64,000 nt of DNA from Rossellomorea sp. BNER. Its GTDB lineage: Bacteria > Bacillota > Bacilli > Bacillales > Bacillaceae_B. The notes below the pieces were generated by a model, which saw only the letters and a list, made by a program, of their open reading frames with translations, made no database searches and was not told the origin of the DNA. A program made the position numbers and the translations under genes. Where the stretch lies: the NCBI GenBank assembly GCA_024213275.1, contig JANAVG010000009.1, positions 143,566 to 207,565 on the forward strand, in the 5' to 3' direction. Each line of letters opens with the position of its first letter. The stretch's first letter is position 1. Positions 16,633 through 24,590 of the stretch are shown here, piece after piece.

Positions 16633-18168
16633 TTATGCCGAATGATTTTCATCATATAATCGGGTCCTTCGATTGTAGAATTTGGCAAAAAGTAGAACGC
16701 CGATCACCATTAATATCACAGCTATAAATATCGCTGATTCGTAACCTACTAATCCCCCAACCACAAATGCAATGACGGTTATGCCCGCATTAAACAATGC
16801 ATAGGGAACCTGGGTTTTATTATGGTCTTTATGATCAGAGCCTGCACCGGTAGAAGATAAAATGGTGGTATCTGAGATGGGTGAACAATGGTCACCAAAA
16901 ATTCCGCCTGATATGACAGCACCAATGCATGCGTACATAGAGACATCTAGGTGATAAGCTAACGGAATCGCTAAAGGAAGCATAATCGCAAAAGTCCCCC
17001 AAGAAGTTCCATTAGCAAATGACATACAGGCACCTACGACAAATATAATCGCTGGTATTAGGAATAAAGGGATATTTCCATCTATTAATTGGACAATGTA
17101 TTCGGCAGTCCCCATCTTGTCAAGAGCTGCACCGAGTGACCAGGCCAGCACCAATATAATTAAAATATCCATCATTCTTTTCATACCAGAAATATAAATA
17201 TCGAAGGCCTCAGCTATTTTTTTCACTTTGTATAAAGTCATTAAAATGATGAGGGATAACCCTGCAAATAAATAGGCCGTCGTTAACGCAATTCTAAACT
17301 CATTTCCATCAATTTTTTTAAACGGGAATCCAAGTGGAATTAACAAACCAACAATGGTGACGATTAGGATTAAAATCGGAAACCAAACCAGAATCGGCTT
17401 ACTACTTGATTCCTTGATTTCATTAAACGCTTCCGATTTACGCATTGGTTTAGAATCAGGCCAATATATTTGCCCTGTTTCCTTTATACGCCTTTCTGCT
17501 TTAGCCATCGGTCCAAAGTCGAGCTTAGTGATCACGATTAAAGGAACGATCAGGACGGCCAAAACCGGATAAATATAAAAAGGAATCGAATGCATAAACG
17601 AATCCCACCCTGATTCCGTTATATTTAACCGATCGTACTCTGTATTGATGAGTCCGATTATGTACACACCCCAGCCAATAAAAGGAATCATAACAGAGAC
17701 AGGTGAAGCCGTTGAATCAATAATCCAAGCTAATTTTTCTCTTGATACCTTAGCTTTGTCAAAAATCGGTTCAAAGACGGGTCCAATAATTAAGGGTGTT
17801 CCTAGCTCGGAGAAAAAAATCGCAATCCCGCCTAGCCACGCTGCAAGTTGTGTCTGAACACGATTCTTGATGACACCCGCTATCTTAGACGCAAAAGCAG
17901 CAGCTCCTCCCGACTTTTCCAAAAGTGCCACAAAACCGCCGATAAATACTAACAGCACTAAAATACCAGCGTTATAGCTGTCTGTGATTTGAACAAAGAA
18001 ATAATCGCCAATCACCGTTTTTACTGAGTTTAATGGATTAAAATGTGACAAGATGAGAATTCCTGAAAATAAACCTAGAAATAATGAAATAATGACATTC
18101 CTTGTACAAAGCGCCATAACAATAGCAATGATAGGAGGAATTAAAGACAGCACCCCCATATGGTCCAT
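16633..18168 (-). CDS. NhaC family Na+/H+ antiporter-like transporter
   Basis: A 511-residue transporter with about twelve membrane segments. The NhaC fold is shown by SFANGTSWGTFAIMLPLAIP (about 386-405) and IFGDHCSPISDTTILSSTGAG (about 428-448 region), in which the conserved GDHCSPISDTT motif is complete. Family members exchange Na+/H+ or organic anions such as malate for lactate. Here it is the first gene of a two-gene unit with the ArgH-like lyase and is downstream of a regulator, so it may import the lyase's substrate. Thus antiport of an amino-acid conjugate is as likely as pH control. RBS AGGGGTGT precedes the ATG. Confidence 0.88.
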   Translation of the reverse strand: MDHMGVLSLIPPIIAIVMALCTRNVIISLFLGLFSGILILSHFNPLNSVKTVIGDYFFVQITDSYNAGILVLLVFIGGFVALLEKSGGAAAFASKIAGVIKNRVQTQLAAWLGGIAIFFSELGTPLIIGPVFEPIFDKAKVSREKLAWIIDSTASPVSVMIPFIGWGVYIIGLINTEYDRLNITESGWDSFMHSIPFYIYPVLAVLIVPLIVITKLDFGPMAKAERRIKETGQIYWPDSKPMRKSEAFNEIKESSSKPILVWFPILILIVTIVGLLIPLGFPFKKIDGNEFRIALTTAYLFAGLSLIILMTLYKVKKIAEAFDIYISGMKRMMDILIILVLAWSLGAALDKMGTAEYIVQLIDGNIPLFLIPAIIFVVGACMSFANGTSWGTFAIMLPLAIPLAYHLDVSMYACIGAVISGGIFGDHCSPISDTTILSSTGAGSDHKDHNKTQVPYALFNAGITVIAFVVGGLVGYESAIFIAVILMVIGVLLFAKFYNRRTRLYDENHSA

Positions 18169-18360
18169 ACACTACACCCCTTTTAAAATATTTTCTTAAA
18201 AATAATGACTTATTGCTAAAACCATACACCCTCTCCATCCTTTATGTACCAAGTGAAAAAATAGCCATTTCACCCTATATTCGGGTTCATTTAGGATAAT
18301 TACCCTTAATTATATTTAAACAATTCCCTTTTTTCAAACAATTTTTCAAAAAAATAATGA

Positions 18361-18388
18361 AAGCATCATCGCAATTGCGATGATGCTT
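18361..18388 (-). terminator. Terminator of the regulator gene (perfect 28-bp palindrome)
   Basis: The sequence is a perfect 28-base palindrome around GCAATTGC (AAGCATCATC arms). On the minus strand TTTCATTATTTTTTT follows, so it fits a terminator for the regulator gene ending at 18421. It lies between that gene and the antiporter promoter. Confidence 0.65.
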
Positions 18389-18420
18389 GTCGTTAATGGA
18401 TAGCGCTTCCCTTTTCGTTG

Positions 18421-19716
18421 TTAACTTAATCGATACATTTTACTTGGCCGGCCTCGAGTGGATAAGGACTTTTCGCCGTTATACACCAATAATCCTACAT
18501 CACTTAATGAAGCCACAATCCTGCGTGTGTTTCGCTCTTCTAACCCAAGATGGGCAGCAAGATCACCAGTCGTGAAGCTTGTCCATCCCCTTGTTTTAAC
18601 CAAGGCAACGATTTTATTAAAAGCCTTAAAGCTAACATTTGCTTTTTTAAGTTGATTTAGAACTTTTTCATCGTTCATCAGGTTAGAGTATACCAGCTCT
18701 TCTTCGTTCCCTGCGGATTCAACCACCGTCCCATCCTCTTGAACAATAATGATGTCCCGGTCTGATTTTTCTTTAGCATGTTGAATGGCCCTTAGCGCAT
18801 TCACCTCTGCAGAAAACACCGTCTCTCCATATCCAATACCTGCTGCTACGGGAGTTTCCGAATGAAGGGCGATTTGCTCAACCGCTTCCTTGACCAATCC
18901 GATTCCCCTCTCGATTGCGCCTCTTGTACTAAAAATGACATAACGTCCATTCCCTTTTTCCATTAGAGAACCATCTAAAGTATCACATAGCCTAATCAAT
19001 GTCTTTTTCAAATCCAATTCTAAATACTGAAGATCATATGGCCTCTTCGCCTTTTGTTTAATTTTATCAAAGGATTCGATATCGATAATCGTGACGCCGA
19101 TTTGAGTATCCTTAAAATAAAAGGTCCTGACTTTTTCCGCCAGAACCCGAAGCGTCTGACGGATTTCCAATCGGCTGGGGGTATACCAATAAACCGGAAC
19201 CCCGGCGGTTTTTAATTGTTGATAGACTCCCTCAAAGCAAGTAATCGCCCCTTTTGTCTTGTCCTTCTTCCACAAGTCGAGATGGAAATGAAACAAGTCA
19301 TCGGCATTCGTATCGACATCATAGGTTTTTACAAATAATTTTCCCAATGGCAAATTCAGCTGATCCATCGTCTCATTCAATTCATTAGTAGCTAACTCAT
19401 CAATACTTACATCATCCACAAAGCTACCCTGGGAAAAAGCCATATTCAAAAAGCACTTATAAAGGCTAGCCTCCGTATGTTGTGTGTAGATCATATGTTC
19501 ATCTGAATCTAGCACCTTTTTCGCAATCATATAGGGAAGCTTACCAGTAAAGAGCCAGACATTCACTTCATGGTCATGTTGCGAAACAATTTGACGAGTC
19601 TCTTGAAATTCAGCATAAGGAAATGGAATAAACTCTACCTCTTCACCAAATCCTTCAGCCATTGAAATCATCCGTTCGACGGAGGTTTTAGGACCCACAA
19701 CTCCGATTTTATACAT
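18421..19716 (-). CDS. Transcriptional regulator with sensor, GGDEF-like and C-terminal HTH parts
   Basis: 431 residues in three parts. The first 130 (KIGVVGPKTSVERM, then VNVWLFTGKLPYMIAKK) look like a PrpR-type or periplasmic-binding-like sensor fold. Residues about 170-320 resemble a degenerate nucleotide-cyclase (GGDEF-like) fold: TQIGVTIIDIESF, GNGRYVIFSTRG, AAGIGYGETVFSAEVNALRA, with no GGDEF signature, so no catalysis is expected. The last 80 residues form a winged helix-turn-helix (FTTGDLAAHLGLEERNTRRI) ending in STRGRPSKMY. It precedes the antiporter-lyase unit on the same strand, behind its own terminator, and is a natural candidate to control it. The domain reading is by eye. Confidence 0.65.
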   Translation of the reverse strand: MYKIGVVGPKTSVERMISMAEGFGEEVEFIPFPYAEFQETRQIVSQHDHEVNVWLFTGKLPYMIAKKVLDSDEHMIYTQHTEASLYKCFLNMAFSQGSFVDDVSIDELATNELNETMDQLNLPLGKLFVKTYDVDTNADDLFHFHLDLWKKDKTKGAITCFEGVYQQLKTAGVPVYWYTPSRLEIRQTLRVLAEKVRTFYFKDTQIGVTIIDIESFDKIKQKAKRPYDLQYLELDLKKTLIRLCDTLDGSLMEKGNGRYVIFSTRGAIERGIGLVKEAVEQIALHSETPVAAGIGYGETVFSAEVNALRAIQHAKEKSDRDIIIVQEDGTVVESAGNEEELVYSNLMNDEKVLNQLKKANVSFKAFNKIVALVKTRGWTSFTTGDLAAHLGLEERNTRRIVASLSDVGLLVYNGEKSLSTRGRPSKMYRLS

Positions 19717-20054
19717 GTATGATCATCTTTCCATTCTTTGTCTTAATTTTCTTAATTGATAGTTATAATTATAGCATATTGGTGGTTCGGTGGAGGGATT
19801 AGGGTAACTACACGACATATTTACCTCATCGTTTTTTTATAAAGAGAAAAAGGAAATGTTGTATCAGTCATTGATTCATAACCTTTCTTCTTTTTTAATC
19901 ACTCCCCTTACTATCAAACTATTAATAGTACCTCCTGAGTATTAAAATAAAAATAGATGTATTTAAAATTTTCTTAAAATATTGAATAATTTAATAACAA
20001 AGTATACAATTAAATCGACAGTCGACAATAAGTTATTTAGAAGGAGAAGAAATA
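19717..20054. other. Divergent promoter region before the malonate operon
   Basis: About 340 AT-rich bases between the leftward regulator and the rightward GntR gene. The GTCGAC operator (20014-20029) and an AAGGAG ribosome-binding sequence at 20041 lie at its right end. Nothing else was recognised. Confidence 0.5.
20014..20029. promoter_or_regulatory. GTCGAC operator before the malonate operon
   Basis: ATCGACAGTCGACAAT lies 26 bases before the GntR start. Its complement ATTGTCGACTGTCGAT closely matches the sites at 41624 and 41987. The position and palindromic core suit autoregulation by the GntR/FCD protein encoded next. Confidence 0.7.
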
Positions 20055-20705
20055 ATGAATTCGTTGAAACTTACTAATAATGCATTATCCAATCATATAG
20101 CTGAACATATTACTGATCAAATTATCAAAGGGGAACTTGCTCCTGGCGAAAAACTAATTGAACACAGTTATGCAGATGAATTCGGAACCAGTCGCGCCCC
20201 AGTAAGGGAAGCCATCTATCTTCTTGCCATTGAAGGACTTGTGGAAAGAATCCCAAGAAAAGGGGCAATTGTAAAAGACTATACCAAGAATGAAATCTAC
20301 GACCTTCTTGAAATCAGAATAATGTTTGAATCAATGGCCATGGAACGTATACAACGAAACGGTGTTAACCAGGAAGTTCTTCATAAAATGAGCGAATCCT
20401 TGCAAGAGATGAAAAACTATACTGATCTTCATCATTACACTCAATTAAATCATTCCTTCCACATGTGTATGATTGAAATGAGTAAAAGTGAAACGATTAA
20501 AAATATGTATTCACGTCTTGGATTACCTTTATTTCGAATTCAAACTTTGTCTTTCACTACTGAAGGAAATATAGAAAAGTCTATTAAAGAACATGAGGTA
20601 ATCATCGACTTATTAAAAAATAAAAAATTAGAGGAAGCAGCTGCAGTCTTAAAGCAACATAATGAAGACGTTATTACTAGTATTAAAAGAAAGTTGGACT
20701 ATTAA
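20055..20705 (+). CDS. GntR family regulator with FCD domain, likely malonate-responsive
   Basis: 216 residues. The winged helix-turn-helix (residues 12-78) contains GELAPGEKLIEHSYADEFGTSRAPVREA, split here as GELAPGEKLIE and TSRAPVREAIY, the hallmark of the GntR family. An all-helical FCD effector domain follows (about 85-210) with an HSFHMCMIEMS metal-binding-type helix. AAGGAGAAG precedes the ATG. It is the first gene before mdcH, as MdcY and MatR-type regulators are in other malonate operons, so it probably senses malonate or malonyl-CoA. The GTCGAC palindrome upstream is its likely operator. Confidence 0.85.
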   Translation: MNSLKLTNNALSNHIAEHITDQIIKGELAPGEKLIEHSYADEFGTSRAPVREAIYLLAIEGLVERIPRKGAIVKDYTKNEIYDLLEIRIMFESMAMERIQRNGVNQEVLHKMSESLQEMKNYTDLHHYTQLNHSFHMCMIEMSKSETIKNMYSRLGLPLFRIQTLSFTTEGNIEKSIKEHEVIIDLLKNKKLEEAAAVLKQHNEDVITSIKRKLDY

Positions 20706-20746
20706 CGTTAAAAATGAGTAATAGAGAGTTGAAAAGGATGATATAA

Positions 20747-21679
20747 ATGAAGCTGGCTTTTTTATTTCCAGGACAAGGTTCACAAAAAAAGGGCATGCTC
20801 CATTATTTACCTAAACACCCTGTTGTTGATGAAGTCACCCAACAAGCTAGTACTCTATTGAATAAAAGTGTATACGATTTGGATTCAAAGGAGGCTTTGA
20901 CTTCTACCCTCTCCGTTCAGCTATCCTTGCTGGTTTCCTCCGTAGCTGTTTCTAAGCTACTGGAATCGGAAGGAATAACCCCCAATTTTGTTGCGGGTCA
21001 TTCTGTTGGAGCTTTTAGTGCAGCAGTGGCAGCTAAAGCTATTGACTTTCCTGATGCATTAAAACTAGTGAAATTAAGAGGAGAACTGATGGAGAAGGCC
21101 TACCCTGCTAGTTATGGTATGGGTGTAATTACTGGATTAAGTGGAAAGGAAATTAAAAAAATAATAGATAGCTATTTCACTAAAGAAGTTCCTGTTTATA
21201 TGGCAAATCTAAATTCACCTTGCCAAACAACTATTTCAGGCTCAATTATAGGAATCAAAAAAATTCTTCACTTCGCAAAGGAACATGGTGCTAAAAGAGC
21301 GGATATCCTTAATGTTAAGGTTCCCTCCCATTCCCCGTTACTTCAATCTGTTTCGACGACCTTGTATGAAGCTCTAAGACAAGTTCATTTTCATCCCCCA
21401 GTTATACCTTACTCATGTAACCGGACAGCCCGTCTATTGAGATCAGCAGGTGACATTCGGGATGATCTAGCTTTCAGTCCTTCTTACCCTGTTATGTGGC
21501 ATGACGCCACTTCTTTACTTTATGAACATGGAACAAGGCTGTTTATTGAAATGAACCCAGGTAACGTCCTTACCAAATTAGCAAGGAAGGCTTTTCCTCA
21601 AGCCCGAGCGGTTTCAGTTGAAGAAGATGGATTAGAGAATACTACAGTTTTAGCGCAACGTTTTTTTGAACAGAGATAA
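20747..21679 (+). CDS. mdcH: Malonate decarboxylase epsilon subunit (malonyl-CoA:ACP transacylase)
   Basis: 310 residues of FabD-like acyltransferase. LFPGQGSQKKGM at residues 5-16, the nucleophile elbow GHSVGAFSAAV (about 84-94) and the catalytic His in VPSHSPL (about 202) are present. In malonate decarboxylase systems MdcH charges the acyl carrier subunit with malonyl to start the cycle; the enzyme then runs by acetyl/malonyl exchange. It comes 42 bases after the regulator gene and 41 before mdcA. A fatty-acid FabD role is unlikely in this setting. Confidence 0.88.
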   Translation: MKLAFLFPGQGSQKKGMLHYLPKHPVVDEVTQQASTLLNKSVYDLDSKEALTSTLSVQLSLLVSSVAVSKLLESEGITPNFVAGHSVGAFSAAVAAKAIDFPDALKLVKLRGELMEKAYPASYGMGVITGLSGKEIKKIIDSYFTKEVPVYMANLNSPCQTTISGSIIGIKKILHFAKEHGAKRADILNVKVPSHSPLLQSVSTTLYEALRQVHFHPPVIPYSCNRTARLLRSAGDIRDDLAFSPSYPVMWHDATSLLYEHGTRLFIEMNPGNVLTKLARKAFPQARAVSVEEDGLENTTVLAQRFFEQR

Positions 21680-21720
21680 TGAGGTACTTATTACTCGAAT
21701 ATGAGAGGGGTTAGGATAAG

Positions 21721-23379
21721 ATGGGATCCATACATGCAGGAGTTCAGAAACGTTCATGGAAGACGAGATTAGAGGCAAAAGAGAAACGAATAGCGCAAAT
21801 GAAGGACATCACTAAAGATAACATTATTCCAACCAATAGAATCATAGAGGCTCTGGAAAATTTGATAACGCCGGGAGATCGTGTTGTCTTAGAAGGAAAT
21901 AATCAAAAACAGGCAGCATTTCTTTCAGAAGCTTTGTCTCAAACAAACCCAAAGAAATTATATGATTTGCACATGATTATATCCAGCATTTCCCGACCGG
22001 AACATTTAGACCTCTTTGAATTAGGGATCGCCAAGAAAATCGACTTTTCATATGCTGGCCCCCAAAGTCTCCGAATGGCACAAATGCTTGAAGATGGAAA
22101 ACTAACAATGGGTGAGATCCATACTTATGTGGAGTTATACGGTCGGTTATTCATCGATTTAATCCCTTCTATTGCCTTAGTGGCAGCTGATAAAGCAGAT
22201 AGTGCTGGGAATCTATATACGGGCGCCAATACAGAAGAGACTCCAACACTCGTGGAAGCAGCAGCGTTTCGTGATGGTATTGTGATTGCTCAAGTGAACG
22301 AATTAACGGACGAACTTCCACGGGTTGATATACCTGGGTCATGGATTGATTATGTTGTAGTCGCGGATAAACCGTACCAATTAGAGCCTCTTTTTACAAG
22401 AGATCCAAGGCACATTACTGACATTCAAGTGCTTCAGGCCATGATGATTATCCGTGGGATTTATGAAAGACATGAAGTACAATCCTTAAACCATGGAATC
22501 GGTTATAATACAGCAGCCATAGAGCTATTGCTTCCTACATATGGGGAATCACTCGATTTAAAAGGAAAAATCTGCAAGCACTGGGCGCTGAACCCCCATC
22601 CAACCTTAATTCCTGCCATTGAAAGTGGGTGGGTAGAAAGTGTTCATTGCTTCGGGGGAGAAGTTGGAATGGAGAAATATGTCAAGTCTCGAAGGGATGT
22701 ATTTTTTACCGGCCGCGATGGCAGTTTGCGGTCTAACCGGACATTATGCCAACTTGCTGGACAATATGCAGTTGATTTATTTGTTGGCTCTACTCTACAA
22801 ATTGATAGTATGGGAAATTCCTCAACTGTTACGAGTGGAAGACTCGCAGGATTCGGGGGGGCACCTAATATGGGACATGACCCCGGCGGAAGACGCCATT
22901 CTACTCCAGCCTGGTTAAATATGATGACCCATGATGATCCACTTGCACGGGGAAGGAAATTGGTTGTTCAAGTAGCAGAAACTTTCCAGACAGGCAATAA
23001 ACCAGTGTTTGTTGAATCTTTGGATGCACTAGATGTTAAGAATGATACAGGTTTGGCAACGACTCCAATCATGATATATGGAGAGGATGTCACACATGTT
23101 GTAACAGAAGAAGGAATTGCTTACTTGTATAAAGCAACTAGCATGGAAGAACGCAAACGAGCGATTGAAGCCATCGCTGGAGTAACACCTATTGGTCTCA
23201 AACACGATGTAAAACGGTCAGACAAATTGAGAAGAGAAAGGTTAATTGCCTTGCCGGAGGACTTAGGAATTCGCCGGACAGATGCAAAACGTTCACTCCT
23301 AGCCGCAAAAAATGTAGCAGACCTGGTGGATTGGTCGGAAGGTCTCTATGAACCACCGATGAAATTTAGAAGCTGGTAA
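21721..23379 (+). CDS. mdcA: Malonate decarboxylase alpha subunit
   Basis: 552 residues, the usual length of MdcA, which exchanges acetyl for malonyl on the acyl carrier subunit. The start KRSWKTRLEAKEKRI, the GDRVVLEGNNQKQAAFL segment (about 53-69) and GGEVGMEKYV (about 312-321) and the Gly-rich FGGAPNMGHDPGGRRHSTPA region (about 377-396, quoted as key residues FGGAPNMGHDP) match the family. AGGGG lies upstream of the ATG. It is followed by mdcB after 13 bases, in the order mdcH-A-B-C-DE-G. Confidence 0.93.
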   Translation: MGSIHAGVQKRSWKTRLEAKEKRIAQMKDITKDNIIPTNRIIEALENLITPGDRVVLEGNNQKQAAFLSEALSQTNPKKLYDLHMIISSISRPEHLDLFELGIAKKIDFSYAGPQSLRMAQMLEDGKLTMGEIHTYVELYGRLFIDLIPSIALVAADKADSAGNLYTGANTEETPTLVEAAAFRDGIVIAQVNELTDELPRVDIPGSWIDYVVVADKPYQLEPLFTRDPRHITDIQVLQAMMIIRGIYERHEVQSLNHGIGYNTAAIELLLPTYGESLDLKGKICKHWALNPHPTLIPAIESGWVESVHCFGGEVGMEKYVKSRRDVFFTGRDGSLRSNRTLCQLAGQYAVDLFVGSTLQIDSMGNSSTVTSGRLAGFGGAPNMGHDPGGRRHSTPAWLNMMTHDDPLARGRKLVVQVAETFQTGNKPVFVESLDALDVKNDTGLATTPIMIYGEDVTHVVTEEGIAYLYKATSMEERKRAIEAIAGVTPIGLKHDVKRSDKLRRERLIALPEDLGIRRTDAKRSLLAAKNVADLVDWSEGLYEPPMKFRSW

Positions 23380-23392
23380 GAAGGAGGGTACG

Positions 23393-24298
23393 ATGATTGA
23401 GATTAATGCGCAACAGTATAGTTTACACCTTTCAAATTTAGCAGTTAAATCTTTGATTGAAGAAGCAGAACTGACGCCAAAACCAGGACTTGTTGATAAA
23501 AAGGATTCAGGAACACACACAGATATGACTTTAGATCTAATGATCAAATCTGCTCATGGACTTAACTCTACTTTCAGAACAATTGCAGAAGCAAGTTATA
23601 AGGAGAAACCTTCCCCATTCTTGCGGGAAAAGATTGCTGCCATTGGACGAAGTGGAGAAGCCACTATGTTTAAATTAACAGGTGGAATTAATACTCATAA
23701 AGGAGCAATTTGGGCTCTTGGTTTGCTTGTTTCAAGCGCAGCGATGAACAGGGATGAGTCAACCATGGAAACCATCGTCCACTCAGCAGGAAAGCTCGCT
23801 TGTTTTCATGACCGTTATCAACCCAAAATTCAGACTAATGGTTCGCGCGTTAATGAAAAATACGGGGTGTTGGGTGCAAAAGGAGAAGCACTTCTTGGAT
23901 TCCCACATATTAGACAATTTTCTTTTCCCATTCTCCATGACTCAAGAAAAAGAGGCATTTCGGAAGACTTATCAAGGTTGAACGCTTTGCTGTCACTAAT
24001 GGCCAACATTGACGATACATGTATTTTACACAGGGGTGGGATCGATGCCTTATATCATACAAAACAGCAAGCGAAAGAAATACTTGAAAGAGGACTGGAG
24101 TGGGATGCTGTTCAATGGATGCTTTTAGAAAAACTAGATCATACATTGCATCTATTCAATGCTTCCCCGGGTGGAAGTGCTGACCTATTGGCTGCCACAT
24201 TATTTCTTGATTATATTCACCAAGAAAAAACAACAAGATCCAATACTTTTAAAAAAATATCCATCGGAGGTAATCCTATTGGAAGTCATAACTTATAG
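23393..24298 (+). CDS. mdcB: Triphosphoribosyl-dephospho-CoA synthase
   Basis: 301 residues of the CitG/MdcB family, which makes the prosthetic group precursor 2'-(5''-triphosphoribosyl)-3'-dephospho-CoA from ATP and dephospho-CoA. Signature segments are EAELTPKPGLVDKKDSG (about 24-40), the Gly/His-rich TGGINTHKGAIW (about 101-112) and SPGGSADLLAAT near the C terminus. GAAGGAGGG precedes the ATG. Its 3' end overlaps the mdcC start by 20 bases, so translation of the two is probably coupled. Confidence 0.92.
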   Translation: MIEINAQQYSLHLSNLAVKSLIEEAELTPKPGLVDKKDSGTHTDMTLDLMIKSAHGLNSTFRTIAEASYKEKPSPFLREKIAAIGRSGEATMFKLTGGINTHKGAIWALGLLVSSAAMNRDESTMETIVHSAGKLACFHDRYQPKIQTNGSRVNEKYGVLGAKGEALLGFPHIRQFSFPILHDSRKRGISEDLSRLNALLSLMANIDDTCILHRGGIDALYHTKQQAKEILERGLEWDAVQWMLLEKLDHTLHLFNASPGGSADLLAATLFLDYIHQEKTTRSNTFKKISIGGNPIGSHNL

Positions 24299-24590
24299 CT
24301 TTCCAGCAACCAAAAAAATTGATTCACAAGCCCATGTAGGAGTAGTGGGTTCAGGGGATTTAGAAATTATCATGGAACCTACTGACAAGGGGTATGCCGA
24401 GGTGACCATCCGAACCGGCACCATTGGATTTAATGACACATGGAAGTATGTATTGGAGAGATTTTTCTCCAAAAATGAAGTATCAGCAAAAATAAAAATT
24501 AATGACTTTGGTGCAACTCCCGGAGTTGTCTCATTAAGATTAGCACAGGCATTGGAGGTGAGCCATAATGTTGACTCCATTAAGAAATAG
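24279..24590 (+). CDS. mdcC: Malonate decarboxylase acyl carrier (delta) subunit
   Basis: 103 residues. This small subunit carries the phosphoribosyl-dephospho-CoA arm on a Ser. The attachment region VGVVGSGDLEI (about residues 19-29) is present and the C-terminal GATPGVVSLRLAQAL segment is typical. I choose the TTG at 24279: GGAGG lies nine bases upstream and the product then begins MEVITYSF, close to the family's length. Longer in-frame readings run back into mdcB without similarity. It overlaps both mdcB and the next gene. Confidence 0.9.
   Translation: MEVITYSFPATKKIDSQAHVGVVGSGDLEIIMEPTDKGYAEVTIRTGTIGFNDTWKYVLERFFSKNEVSAKIKINDFGATPGVVSLRLAQALEVSHNVDSIKK

Noticed and set aside
16633..18361. 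A sigma-54 promoter before the antiporter, prompted by the regulator's PrpR-like start
   Set aside because: No TGGCAC-N5-TTGC element was found and the regulator lacks an AAA+ domain.
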